Shown here piece after piece: positions 8,309 through 18,031 of a DNA stretch of 35,622 nt (its first letter is position 1; the number at the start of each line of letters is the position of its first letter). Origin of the DNA: an uncultured Bacteroidales bacterium (GTDB lineage Bacteria > Bacteroidota > Bacteroidia > Bacteroidales > Bacteroidaceae); NCBI GenBank assembly GCA_902779315.1, contig CACZBC010000034.1:1-35622 (forward strand), written 5' to 3'. The notes under the pieces were generated by a model. The model was not told the DNA's origin and did no database searches. It saw only the letters and a program-made list of their open reading frames with translations. Made by a program: the position numbers and the translations under genes.

Positions 8309-8392
8309 GATTGCAAACGTATAGTGTGACGATTGCAAACATATAGTGTTACAATCGCCAACGTAACGTGTTACGATATCAATCGTAACACG
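8300..8392 (+). repeat. 22-bp-phased intergenic repeat array 2 (four units)
   Basis: Units begin at 8300 (degenerate, overlapping the purN stop codon), 8322 (TAGTGTGACG), 8344 (TAGTGTTACA) and 8366 (ACGTGTTACG), all 22 bp apart. An inverted copy CGTAACACG at 8384-8392 closes the array and forms a dyad with the 8366 unit. It lies between purN and the promoter of the first M60 gene. Confidence 0.85.
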
Positions 8393-8457
8393 CTTTGTTT
8401 TTTCTCACCACATTTCTCTCCTTTTGTCGCTTTTAGCTTTCTTTTTCTCTTTTTCTC

Positions 8458-8488
8458 TTGCAGGAATAAATGGAAAAAGGTAAATTTG
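8458..8488 (+). promoter_or_regulatory. Promoter of the first M60 peptidase gene
   Basis: TTG at 8458-8460, a 20-nt spacer, then TAAATTTG at 8481-8488. The predicted start of transcription (about 8495) lies downstream of an in-frame ATG at 8470, so translation must begin at 8518. Confidence 0.75.
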
Positions 8489-8517
8489 CGTGCGAAAAAC
8501 AATTAACTAACAACAAT

Positions 8518-11500
8518 ATGAACAGGAAACTCTACACAAAACTATTCCGGCTGTTCTTCGCAGCCCTGATTTGTTTCACCTCCACAAACCTTTGGGCCGT
8601 TACGGAAATTCATGTGGAAACGGCAGGCACGCTGTCTTCTCTGCTTACTTCTACTGAAAAGGAACTCAAGGTGACTGGCTTCATCAACGGAACGGACATC
8701 AAATACATCCGCGGACTCGTTTCTGCAGGAACTGTGACGGACCTCGACTGGTCCGGCGTTCGCATCGTAAGTGGTGGCGAGGCTTATACCGAGAGTCTCA
8801 AGACATCGAACGATGTTATCGGCGAAAAGATGTTCTATCAGTTCACGAACCTGAAGAAGATGGTTTTGCCAACCACTTTGACGGCAATCCAAGTCAATGC
8901 TTTCGCAAACTCGGGACTCAAGAAGATTGACATCCCAAGCACTGTGACGAAGCTTGGCGGCGATGCTTTCGCCTATTGCAACAGTCTTGACACTGTAGTT
9001 ATCGGCAAGAAAGTGACTCAGCTCGACCAAGGCGTCTTCTACAGTTCTTCCGTCAAGATTGCTTACGTGAAACCCCTCACACCTCCAAGCACACCTTCCT
9101 ATCTCTTCTCGTCGAGTCCGAAGATACTTGTCTATACTGAGGCTTTGGCAGACTATCGCGCATCGAGTTGGAAGAGTTATGGAACCATTTATGGCGGTTT
9201 GGAGAACACCTATCCGATGGAACGCGACGCCAACACCATCGCTAAGGAAATGTGCGCTAACTTCTTCGAGGATGCTGCTTGTACCCAACTCAAGGCAGAA
9301 TATCAGGCTATGACCGATGAAGAACTGACGGCTGCCTTTGCAGAAGTGGAAATGCCGGAGTATATGATCAACATCGCCCTTAAGGTAAAGAACGAGACTT
9401 GGGCGAACTTTGAGAAAGACTTCCGCATTCATGAATACAAACCCTATAGCGATGCTTCTTATTGGAACGAGAAGATGATGAGTTCTGGCGGTTCGTATAT
9501 GGGCAATCCTACAGGCATCTATGCTGCAAACGACGGCGACGAGATTTATGTCTTCGTGGATGAAGAAGTGTCGAGCGACGCCACTTTGTATATTGCAGGC
9601 TGCGTCGAGAACCAACTCATCTATAGTGCAAAGACGGGTACGAAGTTGTCGAAAGGTCTCAATGTTGTTGAAGGTGTGAAGAACGCCCTCTACTACATTG
9701 TCTATACTGCCGACACGAAGCGAATGACCAAGACGCTGAGCGAATGGCCAAACATAAAGATCCACGTAGAAGGCGGTAAGGTGAACGGTTACTACGACCT
9801 CAGCCGTCACAGCGATGCCGAATATAAGGCTCTTCGTAACGCTTCCACGCTTGGCCGTTTCACCCTTCGAGGAGAGCATTCCCTCATTCATCTCAAGACG
9901 ACTTCCTTCAAGACCGTCTTCCCCAATACCGTCGACAAGAGCATTTGCTGGTACGACAGCGTAGCCGTATGGGAGAAGGATTTGATGGGTATGACTGAGG
10001 CGGTAGCTACAGGAAAGAAGGCTGGCTATCCTTGGTTCCTGACGGGTGGCGAAGCAATCTATCCCCTTTATTACAACAACCCGAACTTCGCGATTGAAGG
10101 CGAACCAGAAGATGCAGGCTATGCTAACTCGACGGCTTACAGAGTCTCGTTTAACGGTCTCGACTGCATCAAGAACTGCCTTAACGCCTTGAATCCCAAT
10201 ATGGATGACTGGTGTGCAGGTCACGAATGTGGTCACAACAACCAGCGTGCTATCAATGTGGAAGGTTGCACGGAGGCTTCGAACAACGTCTTCTCGAATC
10301 TCGTTCGCTATCTCGACGGACTTAACGCTTCTGGCGGTTCCACTCTTGCAACCGTAATGGATGAGTATGCTCGTCGCGAGCCTTTCTATTATAGAGATGT
10401 GAATAGCAGGCTTCGTATGTATTGGAACTTCTACCTTTACTATCATCTCGGGCAGAAGAACACTTCCTTCTATCCTGAACTTTTCAAGGCTCTCCGCAAA
10501 GACCCGTTGACTTTGTATAACGCATCAAACAACAATAACGGCGGCTTGAAGTTCGTGCGAAAGGTTTGCGAAGTAGCGCAAGAGGACCTTACCGACTTCT
10601 TTGATATCTGGGGCTTCTTCGAGCCTATTAAAGTTGGTTCCAAGATTGAAGACTACGGCCAGCATTCAATAGCTGTCACGAAAGCAAACATCAATAGCAC
10701 GAAGACCAACATTGCCAGATACGAGAAGAAGAATCGCGAGATCATCTTCGTTGAGGATCGTGTCGACTATGTTCCTTCGACGGGCTTCCTGACGCCAGTC
10801 GGGCAAAGACGTAATGGCTCGGATCAGGTCGGACAATGTGGCGATCTTGGACAATTCACATCTTATTGGGAAGGTGGTTGCGAACCTTCGGAATACGTTT
10901 ATTTCCAGTCAGATTCCCTTTATGCAATGGAGGGTTCAGGCGGCCTGGGCTTCCTGATGCTCGATGATGAAGGCAACATTAAGTTTGCATCCAACGCCAA
11001 GAATATTTGCATTCCCACAGTCGTAGGAAATCCTGGAAAGGACTTTACCATCTATTCTTATGATGCAGACGGCAGTTTGCACGAAGTCACTAAGGCTGGC
11101 AACGGTACGGCCTTCGCGGATGTTGCTGTTGCGGGAAGGCTCCAGACAACCCTTACGAACGATCAGGTTATCAAGCTTGTCCTCACTGGAAAGATTAACA
11201 GCAAGGATGTCAAGTACATGCGCCAACTCATCAACGAGAATAATCTTCAGAGCATAGACCTTTCGGAAGCGAGAGTCGTTAGTGGCGGAGGATACTATTA
11301 CCAGACTTACGCCACAGCCTCAAACAATTTGGGAACCCACGTTTTCCAAGACTTCAAGAAACTTCTCTCGATCAAATTGCCTGAGACAATTACCACGATT
11401 GGCTCTAATTCCTTCTCCAGATCTGGACTCAGCAGGATTATCATTCCTGATAAGGTAACGTCGGTTGGAGGTGACGCCTTTGCTTATTGCGATAAGCTGA

Positions 11501-11892
11501 GGCTGGTAGTTATCGGTAAGGCTGTCAGATCGATGGATCAGGGCGTGTTCTACAGTTCGCCTGTCAAGGAAGTCTATATCAAGGCCGCTACTCCTCCCAC
11601 TTTGAACGGCGTCAGCGATTATCTCTTCTCTGGAAAAGACCGCATCATTCACGTCTATGCCGGCTCAGTTGAGAAATACAAAGCAGCCAATTGGGAAAGG
11701 TTCGGCACCATCGTTGGCGACCTTACTGACGACATCATAGACGGCATAGATGCAATCGAGGTGGATCAGGAGATTGCGAACGGCACGATCGAGGACAATC
11801 AATGTTACGACTTGATGGGTCGCAAGGTTGCCGATCTGAAGCCTGGCACCATATACATCCGTAACGGCAAAAAGTTCATGTTCAGAAAGTAG
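8518..11892 (+). CDS. Secreted M60-like metallopeptidase flanked by LRR modules (paralog 1)
   Basis: A 1124-aa secreted protein. A signal peptide (about residues 1-28, ending NLWA) is followed by a BspA-like LRR_5 module (about 30-225). Next comes an M60-like domain with the TGIY motif and the zinc site HECGH (569-573), with Glu582 as probable third ligand. A second LRR module (about 860-1075) closely resembles the first. The C-terminus ends YDLMGRKV, PGTIYIRNGKKF, resembling a type IX secretion sorting end. M60-like enzymes of gut bacteria cleave O-glycosylated proteins such as mucins, so glycoprotein attack at the surface is likely but inferred. The start at 8518 is fixed by the upstream promoter. 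A paralog follows in tandem. Confidence 0.87.
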   Translation: MNRKLYTKLFRLFFAALICFTSTNLWAVTEIHVETAGTLSSLLTSTEKELKVTGFINGTDIKYIRGLVSAGTVTDLDWSGVRIVSGGEAYTESLKTSNDVIGEKMFYQFTNLKKMVLPTTLTAIQVNAFANSGLKKIDIPSTVTKLGGDAFAYCNSLDTVVIGKKVTQLDQGVFYSSSVKIAYVKPLTPPSTPSYLFSSSPKILVYTEALADYRASSWKSYGTIYGGLENTYPMERDANTIAKEMCANFFEDAACTQLKAEYQAMTDEELTAAFAEVEMPEYMINIALKVKNETWANFEKDFRIHEYKPYSDASYWNEKMMSSGGSYMGNPTGIYAANDGDEIYVFVDEEVSSDATLYIAGCVENQLIYSAKTGTKLSKGLNVVEGVKNALYYIVYTADTKRMTKTLSEWPNIKIHVEGGKVNGYYDLSRHSDAEYKALRNASTLGRFTLRGEHSLIHLKTTSFKTVFPNTVDKSICWYDSVAVWEKDLMGMTEAVATGKKAGYPWFLTGGEAIYPLYYNNPNFAIEGEPEDAGYANSTAYRVSFNGLDCIKNCLNALNPNMDDWCAGHECGHNNQRAINVEGCTEASNNVFSNLVRYLDGLNASGGSTLATVMDEYARREPFYYRDVNSRLRMYWNFYLYYHLGQKNTSFYPELFKALRKDPLTLYNASNNNNGGLKFVRKVCEVAQEDLTDFFDIWGFFEPIKVGSKIEDYGQHSIAVTKANINSTKTNIARYEKKNREIIFVEDRVDYVPSTGFLTPVGQRRNGSDQVGQCGDLGQFTSYWEGGCEPSEYVYFQSDSLYAMEGSGGLGFLMLDDEGNIKFASNAKNICIPTVVGNPGKDFTIYSYDADGSLHEVTKAGNGTAFADVAVAGRLQTTLTNDQVIKLVLTGKINSKDVKYMRQLINENNLQSIDLSEARVVSGGGYYYQTYATASNNLGTHVFQDFKKLLSIKLPETITTIGSNSFSRSGLSRIIIPDKVTSVGGDAFAYCDKLRLVVIGKAVRSMDQGVFYSSPVKEVYIKAATPPTLNGVSDYLFSGKDRIIHVYAGSVEKYKAANWERFGTIVGDLTDDIIDGIDAIEVDQEIANGTIEDNQCYDLMGRKVADLKPGTIYIRNGKKFMFRK

Positions 11893-11936
11893 GGACAGGA
11901 AGTCCTGAAACATAGGCAGTGATGTAGGCAAACATC

Positions 11937-12016
11937 ACGTGTGACGATTGCAATTTACTAGTGTGACGTTTGCGATTTACTAGTGTGACGATTGGGATTA
12001 TCACGTGTGACGTTTG
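11937..12016 (+). repeat. 22-bp-phased intergenic repeat array 3 (four units)
   Basis: Units begin at 11937 (ACGTGTGACG), 11959 and 11981 (both TAGTGTGACG) and 12003 (ACGTGTGACG). All steps are exactly 22 bp. Both end units carry ACGTG, both inner units TAGTG, so this is the clearest example of bounded array structure. It lies between the two M60 paralogs. Confidence 0.9.
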
Positions 12017-12061
12017 CCAACATCGCCAGTCAAGTTGGAAAGGTTCATTAAAGACTCTGTT

Positions 12062-15000
12062 ATGATAGGCGAGAGAATCCAGGGAATATGCAGGCAGATG
12101 CTGATTGGCGTCGCTTGTCTCATCACGTCGAATTCCTGGTCGGCAGATACGATTCATGTGGAAACGGCGGGCTCGCTCTCCACTCTGATGGAAACGGCAG
12201 GCAGGTCTGTCAAACTGACGGGCTTCGTCAACGGGACAGACATCAAGTTCCTCCGCGAAAGGATTAGTGCAGGCAAGTTGTCGACGCTCGACTTGGCGGA
12301 TGTCCGTATCGTCAGTGGAGGCTCGGCTTATAACGAGAGTTATACGACTCGGAACGACGTCATCGGAGACTACATGTTTGCCGACCTTTCCAAACTGACA
12401 TCAATCACTTTGCCCACGACAATCACCGATATTGGCCGTTATGCGTTCTCAAAGACCGGCATCAGCAAGGCTGAGATCCCAGATGACGTCACTCATCTTG
12501 GCGGAGCGGCCTTTGCCGATTGCAATTCCCTGACGAGGGTCGTTATCGGAAGACGAGTCTCGCAACTTGATCAGGCTGTCTTCTACAACTCTTCTTCCAT
12601 CAGATATGCCTACGTGAAACCCAAGACGCCCCCAGCTTTGGCAGCCTATATCTTTACTGCAAGCCCCAAAATCTACGTCTATACCAGCGTCTTGTCGGAC
12701 TATAAGGCTTCCTCCTGGAATCAGTATGGCACGATTGTCGGCAAGTTGGAGAACTACTACGAAGAGGAATCGGACTCCAGCGATGTCGTTAACGAACTGG
12801 CAGGCAACTTCTTCGAGGATGTCGCTTGTACCAGGTTGAAAAGTGAGTTCCAGTTGATGAGCGACGAGGAGCTGTCGACGTCCCTAATCGAAGGAGGAAT
12901 GCCTTCGTATATGATTCCCATAGCCTTGAAGTTGAAAAACCAGAATTGGGCGGCCTACGAAAAGGACTTTCGCATCCACGACTACAAACCTTACAGCGAC
13001 GCAGGCTATTGGAACAGTAAGTTGAGGAGTACAGGCGGCTCCTTTATGGGTAATCCTACCGGCATCTATACGACGGACTTCAATCCCTTGTATGTCTTCG
13101 TCGATGCCGATGTGCCTTCTGGAGCCACTTTGTATATGGCAGGATGTACTGACAACAATCTCATTACGAGTGCCAAGCAGGGCAAAATGCTCAAGAAAGG
13201 TTTGAACATTGTGGAAGGAAACACGAACGCCCTCTACTACATTATTTATACGGCAGACACGAAAAACATGACAAAAACCCTCGACGAGTGGCCCTCCATG
13301 AAGATCCACATCGAGGGAGGCGTCGTGAATGGTTACTATGATGTGAAACGTCAAAGCGACTCTGACTACAAGGCAATTCTTGCAAAAGCCACGCATGAAA
13401 GGTTCACAGTAAAAGGTGGACAGTCGCTCTTCAACTTCAAAACAAGCACATACAGGAACGTCTGGCCCACCACTATCGACAAGAGTATCTGTTGGTTCGA
13501 CAGCCTGACCGTTTGGGAGAAGGAGTTGATGGGCATCAGCGAATCTGTCGCTTCGGGCAAACGGGCTGGAGCGCCTTTCTACATTTCGGGTGGCGAATCG
13601 TACTTCCCTCAGTATTACAACAACCCGAACTTTGCAGTCGAAGGAGAGGAGAGCGATGGAGGCTTTGCAAACTCGGCCTCTTTCAGGACCATGTATAACA
13701 CGCAAGGCTGCGTCCAAAGCTCTTTCGATGTAAGTCGGACGGCAAGTTTCGATGACTGGTGTGCCGCTCATGAATGTGGTCACAACAATCAGGGCGCCAT
13801 TACGGTTGAAGGCGGAACAGAGGTCTCGAACAACCTCTTCTCGAACTATATCCGCTTCCATACTGGTCTGATCGCCTCGAATGGTTCGCCACTTTCTACA
13901 ATCATGACCGAGTATTCCCGACACGAACCATTCTTCACTCGCTCGCTTGACAGCCAGATGCGAATGTATTGGCAACTCTATCTCTACTATCATTTGGCAC
14001 AGAAGAACACATCGTTCTATCCGGAACTCTTCAAGGCCTTGCGAGCTGATCCGTTGACTTTGTACAGCTCCAATACTGGTTGCCTGAAGTTTGTCCGTAA
14101 AGTGTGTGAAATCGCACAAGAAGACCTGACGGAATTCTTCACGGTTTGGGGCTTCTTCGAACCGCTTACGAACTATACTGTCAACGACTATGGTGCTCAT
14201 TCTATGACAGTTAAGCAGAGCGACATCGATAACACCTTGGCCGAGATAGCACAATATCCCGTCAAGAACCGCGAGATACTTTTCATCGAGGATCGTGCCG
14301 ATTATGTTCTTACGACAGACTTCCTCACCACTCCAGGGCAGCGTCGTCGGGAATCGTCACAGGTCGGGCAATGTGGAGACGTTGGTCAGTATACCGATTA
14401 TTTGCCTGGAGCAAGTTCGCCTTCTGCATATACTTATCTGCAAGCCGACTCGCTTTATGCATTGGAAGGCGAAGGAGGATTAGGTTTTGTCGTGCTCGAT
14501 TCGAACAATGACTTCAAGTTTGCAGCCAACTCGAAGAACTTTTGCCTGCCTACTAATACAGGCCTCAATTTGACGATTTACTCGTATGATGCCGATGGTT
14601 CGCTGCATGAAATAACCAGGTCCGGCGATGGTGCCGAGTACGTTGTCATGCCTAAGGCGGGAGTTTTGGCTGACTCGTTGTCAGCAAAAGCCATAAAAGT
14701 GACTGTGTCAGGCAGCATAAATGGTGCAGACATCAAGTATATGCGTCAACTCATCAGCAAAGGAAATCTGCAATCTATCGACCTTTCGGATACCAAGATA
14801 ATGAGTGGAGGTGGAGCTTATTACGAGTCTTATATCACTAGTTTCAACGTGATGGGCAACTATGCATTTGACAGTTTCAAGAAACTCATCTCAATGCGTT
14901 TGCCCTTGAAGATCACTAAGATAGGAGACAGAGCATTCCGTTTCTCTGGACTCAGGATGATAGAAATCCCCGATGCAGTTACTGCGATTGGTCTGGAAGC

Positions 15001-15400
15001 TTTTGGTGGTTGCGATCAACTCTCGACTGTTATCATCGGAACCAAAGTCAAGTCAATAAGTCAGGGAGTCTTCTACAACTCTCCTGTAAAGGATGTTTAT
15101 GTAAAAGCCCTTACGCCTCCAACCCTTTCGGACTATATCTTCAACAGCAATCCCACGATTCATGTCTATCAAAGTGCACTTGCAAAATATCAGGCATCGA
15201 GTTGGTCAAAGTTCGGCACCATTGTTGGCGACCTTACGGACGACATGATAGATGGAATCGAAGCTGTACAAGAAAAAACACTTCCCCAAAGAGGAAGTGT
15301 GGAAGGGGCTGTTGTCTATGATCTTATGGGCCGACGCGTTACCGAACTTAAGCCGGGTTCCATCTACATTCGAGATGGCAAGAAGGTAATGGTCAAATGA
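12062..15400 (+). CDS. Secreted M60-like metallopeptidase flanked by LRR modules (paralog 2)
   Basis: A 1112-aa paralog of the preceding gene with the same plan: signal peptide (ending TSNSWSA), LRR_5 module, M60-like domain, second LRR module, and a C-terminal YDLMGRRV, PGSIYIRDGKKV end. The zinc site HECGH is at 570-574 with Glu583. The two proteins align along their whole length, while their DNA has diverged at many synonymous sites. I chose ATG 12062 because it begins a signal peptide; an upstream TTG (12014) would lie within the repeat array. No -7/-33 promoter is obvious, so it may be read from the upstream gene. The role is probably cleavage of glycosylated host proteins at the surface, with a different substrate preference (inference). 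Confidence 0.86.
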   Translation: MIGERIQGICRQMLIGVACLITSNSWSADTIHVETAGSLSTLMETAGRSVKLTGFVNGTDIKFLRERISAGKLSTLDLADVRIVSGGSAYNESYTTRNDVIGDYMFADLSKLTSITLPTTITDIGRYAFSKTGISKAEIPDDVTHLGGAAFADCNSLTRVVIGRRVSQLDQAVFYNSSSIRYAYVKPKTPPALAAYIFTASPKIYVYTSVLSDYKASSWNQYGTIVGKLENYYEEESDSSDVVNELAGNFFEDVACTRLKSEFQLMSDEELSTSLIEGGMPSYMIPIALKLKNQNWAAYEKDFRIHDYKPYSDAGYWNSKLRSTGGSFMGNPTGIYTTDFNPLYVFVDADVPSGATLYMAGCTDNNLITSAKQGKMLKKGLNIVEGNTNALYYIIYTADTKNMTKTLDEWPSMKIHIEGGVVNGYYDVKRQSDSDYKAILAKATHERFTVKGGQSLFNFKTSTYRNVWPTTIDKSICWFDSLTVWEKELMGISESVASGKRAGAPFYISGGESYFPQYYNNPNFAVEGEESDGGFANSASFRTMYNTQGCVQSSFDVSRTASFDDWCAAHECGHNNQGAITVEGGTEVSNNLFSNYIRFHTGLIASNGSPLSTIMTEYSRHEPFFTRSLDSQMRMYWQLYLYYHLAQKNTSFYPELFKALRADPLTLYSSNTGCLKFVRKVCEIAQEDLTEFFTVWGFFEPLTNYTVNDYGAHSMTVKQSDIDNTLAEIAQYPVKNREILFIEDRADYVLTTDFLTTPGQRRRESSQVGQCGDVGQYTDYLPGASSPSAYTYLQADSLYALEGEGGLGFVVLDSNNDFKFAANSKNFCLPTNTGLNLTIYSYDADGSLHEITRSGDGAEYVVMPKAGVLADSLSAKAIKVTVSGSINGADIKYMRQLISKGNLQSIDLSDTKIMSGGGAYYESYITSFNVMGNYAFDSFKKLISMRLPLKITKIGDRAFRFSGLRMIEIPDAVTAIGLEAFGGCDQLSTVIIGTKVKSISQGVFYNSPVKDVYVKALTPPTLSDYIFNSNPTIHVYQSALAKYQASSWSKFGTIVGDLTDDMIDGIEAVQEKTLPQRGSVEGAVVYDLMGRRVTELKPGSIYIRDGKKVMVK

Positions 15401-15416
15401 GAATAAAGGCCGTGCG

Positions 15417-15872
15417 TTACTTCCAGAAACGGTATGTAATGTCCGTGAGTTCTCCTTGTTCTACACGATAAAGCCTCTGATTGGTAGTCTTGACGTTCAA
15501 AGGCCCGCATTTCGCATCATAAGGTCCAGTCTTCAGATAGTCGAAGTTGCTCAACTCTATTTCTTGTGGCAACTCGTTTCGACCGCTATACCATGCAGTA
15601 CGCACTTTGGAGTTATGCTTCACCCAGCATGCCAATCTGTCAATCTCGGCAGGGTCTTGGTCGCCTCCCATCAGGCAGATGCACGTCACTCCGATGTGGC
15701 TCTTCAACATCTCGGCCAATGCCTCCTCAGTCAACGGCTCCCCTATGTCTGTCCAAAGATATTGGCTGTGACAGCCCGGGCAATGAATAGGGCAGCCGCT
15801 GATACTGATGGCTAGGGTTATCTCGTCGGGAATCTCTGCAAAGACTTCCTTTACATCGACGTACTTCATCAT
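15417..15872 (-). CDS. nrdG: Anaerobic ribonucleotide reductase activating protein
   Basis: A short radical-SAM enzyme (152 aa from ATG 15872) that installs the glycyl radical on NrdD. The 4Fe-4S cysteines are in ISGCPIHCPGCHS, the C-x3-C-x2-C spacing typical of NrdG, and LMGGDQDP is the following conserved strand. The start overlaps the nrdD stop as ATGA (15869-15872), implying translational coupling. Its stop codon lies 16 bp from that of the convergent M60 gene. Confidence 0.92.
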   Translation of the reverse strand: MMKYVDVKEVFAEIPDEITLAISISGCPIHCPGCHSQYLWTDIGEPLTEEALAEMLKSHIGVTCICLMGGDQDPAEIDRLACWVKHNSKVRTAWYSGRNELPQEIELSNFDYLKTGPYDAKCGPLNVKTTNQRLYRVEQGELTDITYRFWK

Positions 15873-18031
15873 CCTATACCACAACTATAGGTGCGCTTTG
15901 CAGCTTCGATTTGTCGGTCGCGACCAAAGGCAGGGATTGGACGAAGGTATCCAATGATGCGGGTGTACTGTGTGATGTTTGAACTGCCGCAGCAGGGACA
16001 AACCTCGATGGGCTTCTTGATGATGTGGCCGCAGTCCTCGCACTTCGAGTTGGGAATGTTGAAAGTATAGTAAGATGTGCCGTTCTCGATGGCGAAGTCA
16101 ATAAGCTTGAGGTACTGCTCCTTCGAGAGGTGGTCTTGCAAGTTGCAGTGCAGAGCGCTTCCGCCATCAGTATACTGATAGGTCTGACGTCCGTGAAGGA
16201 TGAACTTGTCGAGTACGCGCGTATCGTCGTGTGCATCGTAGAAGTAGGAGTTATAGAGGTTCTCGTCTTCCGGAACCCAATAGCCGTCTTCTTTATCCCA
16301 ACGATAGTTCTTGCCGCCAAGTCCTTCGGCAGGCACAACTTCGGAGTTGAAGAGGAAGGGCTTCTTCTTGTCGTGGATGCTGTGACGCTTGTTCTCTTCC
16401 TTGATGGTGCCCAGGATGAGTTGCAAGAACTCGATGTATTCGGGATTGTTGCCTACCTTCATTCCGAGGAAGCGAGCAGCCTCGTTCAATCCATTGATGC
16501 CAATGGTGGAGTAGAGCTTGCTGATGTAGATGTAGCCGCCATTTGAAGCAGCGAACATGCCGCGGTCTTCCATTTCGTAGAGCATGGTCTTGTAGGCGAT
16601 GTGATACTTGTAGACGCGCTCCAAGATGGTTGTCAAGTAGAGACGCAGGAATGCGTAGAAGTCGAAATTGCCTTCTGCTGCAGCGACGGTGCGCTTGGCA
16701 TCCTGCACGATACGGTTGATGTTCAGGGTGATGACGTTGCATGAGCCAGTCATTACACCTGTCAGACCAGAGGTGGGATTGAAGGTGTTCTCCGTCAACT
16801 CGTTCTTCAGACGGCAGCATGATGCAAGCGAGTCAGCACTGTCCGAGATATAGGTGAAGAAGGAGTGACCTTCGGCATACATCTCTGCGGTGAAGTCCTT
16901 GTAATCCTTGTCGATGATGTCCTTCGTTTTGGGATCATACACCATAGCCATCGTCTCGACAGGGAAGGTGAGCAACTGCTTCAGGCGAAGTTTGTTGAAC
17001 CACTTCATGAACATGCGCTGCAGGGTGTCGATTGCTTTCCATTCGGGCTTGGTGCCATCGGGATAGCAGAAGTCGGCGAAGAGACTGTTGAAATATGTGT
17101 GGTCGTAATAAGAGACGTTTGTGAAGGGAGACTGATATGAGCGATTGCCTGCAGGCTGGTTGATGCCCCAGATGAATTGCTTGAAGGCTTTCAGGATGTG
17201 GTCGCGAACGGTGCGCTCCTGCAGACAGATGTCGGAGGTGGTAGCCAAATCGTCAAGATGGTCGTACCACTTCTGGCCGAACTCGGAGATGATGTAGTAG
17301 TTCAGCACGACAAAGTATTCGCCGAAGGCAACTGCACCTTTACACTGGGAAGAGAGAAGGAATGTGAGGTTCGTAATCTGTCCGGAGAAGGACTGCAGGT
17401 CGTTTGGAGGACCAGGTGTGACGCCGTCGATGTTGCCCACGCCATCAGTCATCAGGGGATAAAGGCTGACTGCCATGCAGTACTGTTTCAGTACAGGAGT
17501 CGAGGCTTCATCGTGCGTATATATAATATGGTGGTTCAGGTCGGCCTCGTACTGCTTGGAAACTTCGGGATACAACTGGTTCAGCTTGTCCTTCATACGT
17601 TGGCGCTGGATGACGCGATTGGTGGTCTTGTAGACCTCGCCCTCCAAGTTTGCCACGTTCTTCATCGTTACGTTGGCATTGGCGTCTGTTTCCGAAGCTG
17701 TGGCGGCATTGTCGTCGCTGTGGCTGTACTCGTTCATGTAGTCGATGCGCTCCTTGATGAAACGGGCTTCGGCATGCTGCTGACGATAAAGGATGTAAGC
17801 TTTTGCTTCGTCATAGTAGCCGTTTTGCATTAACGCCAACTCTACTCGGTTCTGTATCTCCTCGACGGTAAAGCCGTCGCGTACGGAGATGCTCTCGCTC
17901 AAGTCAGTAGCCACGCTTCTGATTTTTTCCTCATCTAGCTTGTTCACTGACTGTAGTGCCCCCATGAGGGCATTCTTGATTTTGGCTCTGTTAAACTCTT
18001 CCTGTGAGCCGTCTCTTTTGATTACGATCAT
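15869..18031 (-). CDS. nrdD: Anaerobic ribonucleoside-triphosphate reductase
   Basis: Class III ribonucleotide reductase, 720 aa, which makes dNTPs without oxygen. The N-terminal ~90 residues (VIKRDGSQEEFNRAKIKNAL onward) form an ATP-cone for allosteric control. The C-terminal part has the zinc site CEDCGH and CPCCGS, then the glycyl radical motif TRIIGYL with the radical glycine near residue 694. The last residues, RTYSCGIG, add a cysteine at the extreme C-terminus. I chose ATG 18031 because the start MIVIKRDGS fits the family. Upstream in-frame codons to 18160 span the promoter and give an unlikely Phe-rich extension. Confidence 0.95.
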   Translation of the reverse strand: MIVIKRDGSQEEFNRAKIKNALMGALQSVNKLDEEKIRSVATDLSESISVRDGFTVEEIQNRVELALMQNGYYDEAKAYILYRQQHAEARFIKERIDYMNEYSHSDDNAATASETDANANVTMKNVANLEGEVYKTTNRVIQRQRMKDKLNQLYPEVSKQYEADLNHHIIYTHDEASTPVLKQYCMAVSLYPLMTDGVGNIDGVTPGPPNDLQSFSGQITNLTFLLSSQCKGAVAFGEYFVVLNYYIISEFGQKWYDHLDDLATTSDICLQERTVRDHILKAFKQFIWGINQPAGNRSYQSPFTNVSYYDHTYFNSLFADFCYPDGTKPEWKAIDTLQRMFMKWFNKLRLKQLLTFPVETMAMVYDPKTKDIIDKDYKDFTAEMYAEGHSFFTYISDSADSLASCCRLKNELTENTFNPTSGLTGVMTGSCNVITLNINRIVQDAKRTVAAAEGNFDFYAFLRLYLTTILERVYKYHIAYKTMLYEMEDRGMFAASNGGYIYISKLYSTIGINGLNEAARFLGMKVGNNPEYIEFLQLILGTIKEENKRHSIHDKKKPFLFNSEVVPAEGLGGKNYRWDKEDGYWVPEDENLYNSYFYDAHDDTRVLDKFILHGRQTYQYTDGGSALHCNLQDHLSKEQYLKLIDFAIENGTSYYTFNIPNSKCEDCGHIIKKPIEVCPCCGSSNITQYTRIIGYLRPIPAFGRDRQIEAAKRTYSCGIG

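Noticed and set aside
8542-10446. Very long open frame on the minus strand opposite the first M60 gene (and a similar one opposite the second, 12884-14254)
   Set aside because: These are antisense shadows produced by codon bias. The plus strand has clear domains, a signal peptide and a promoter; the minus frames have none.
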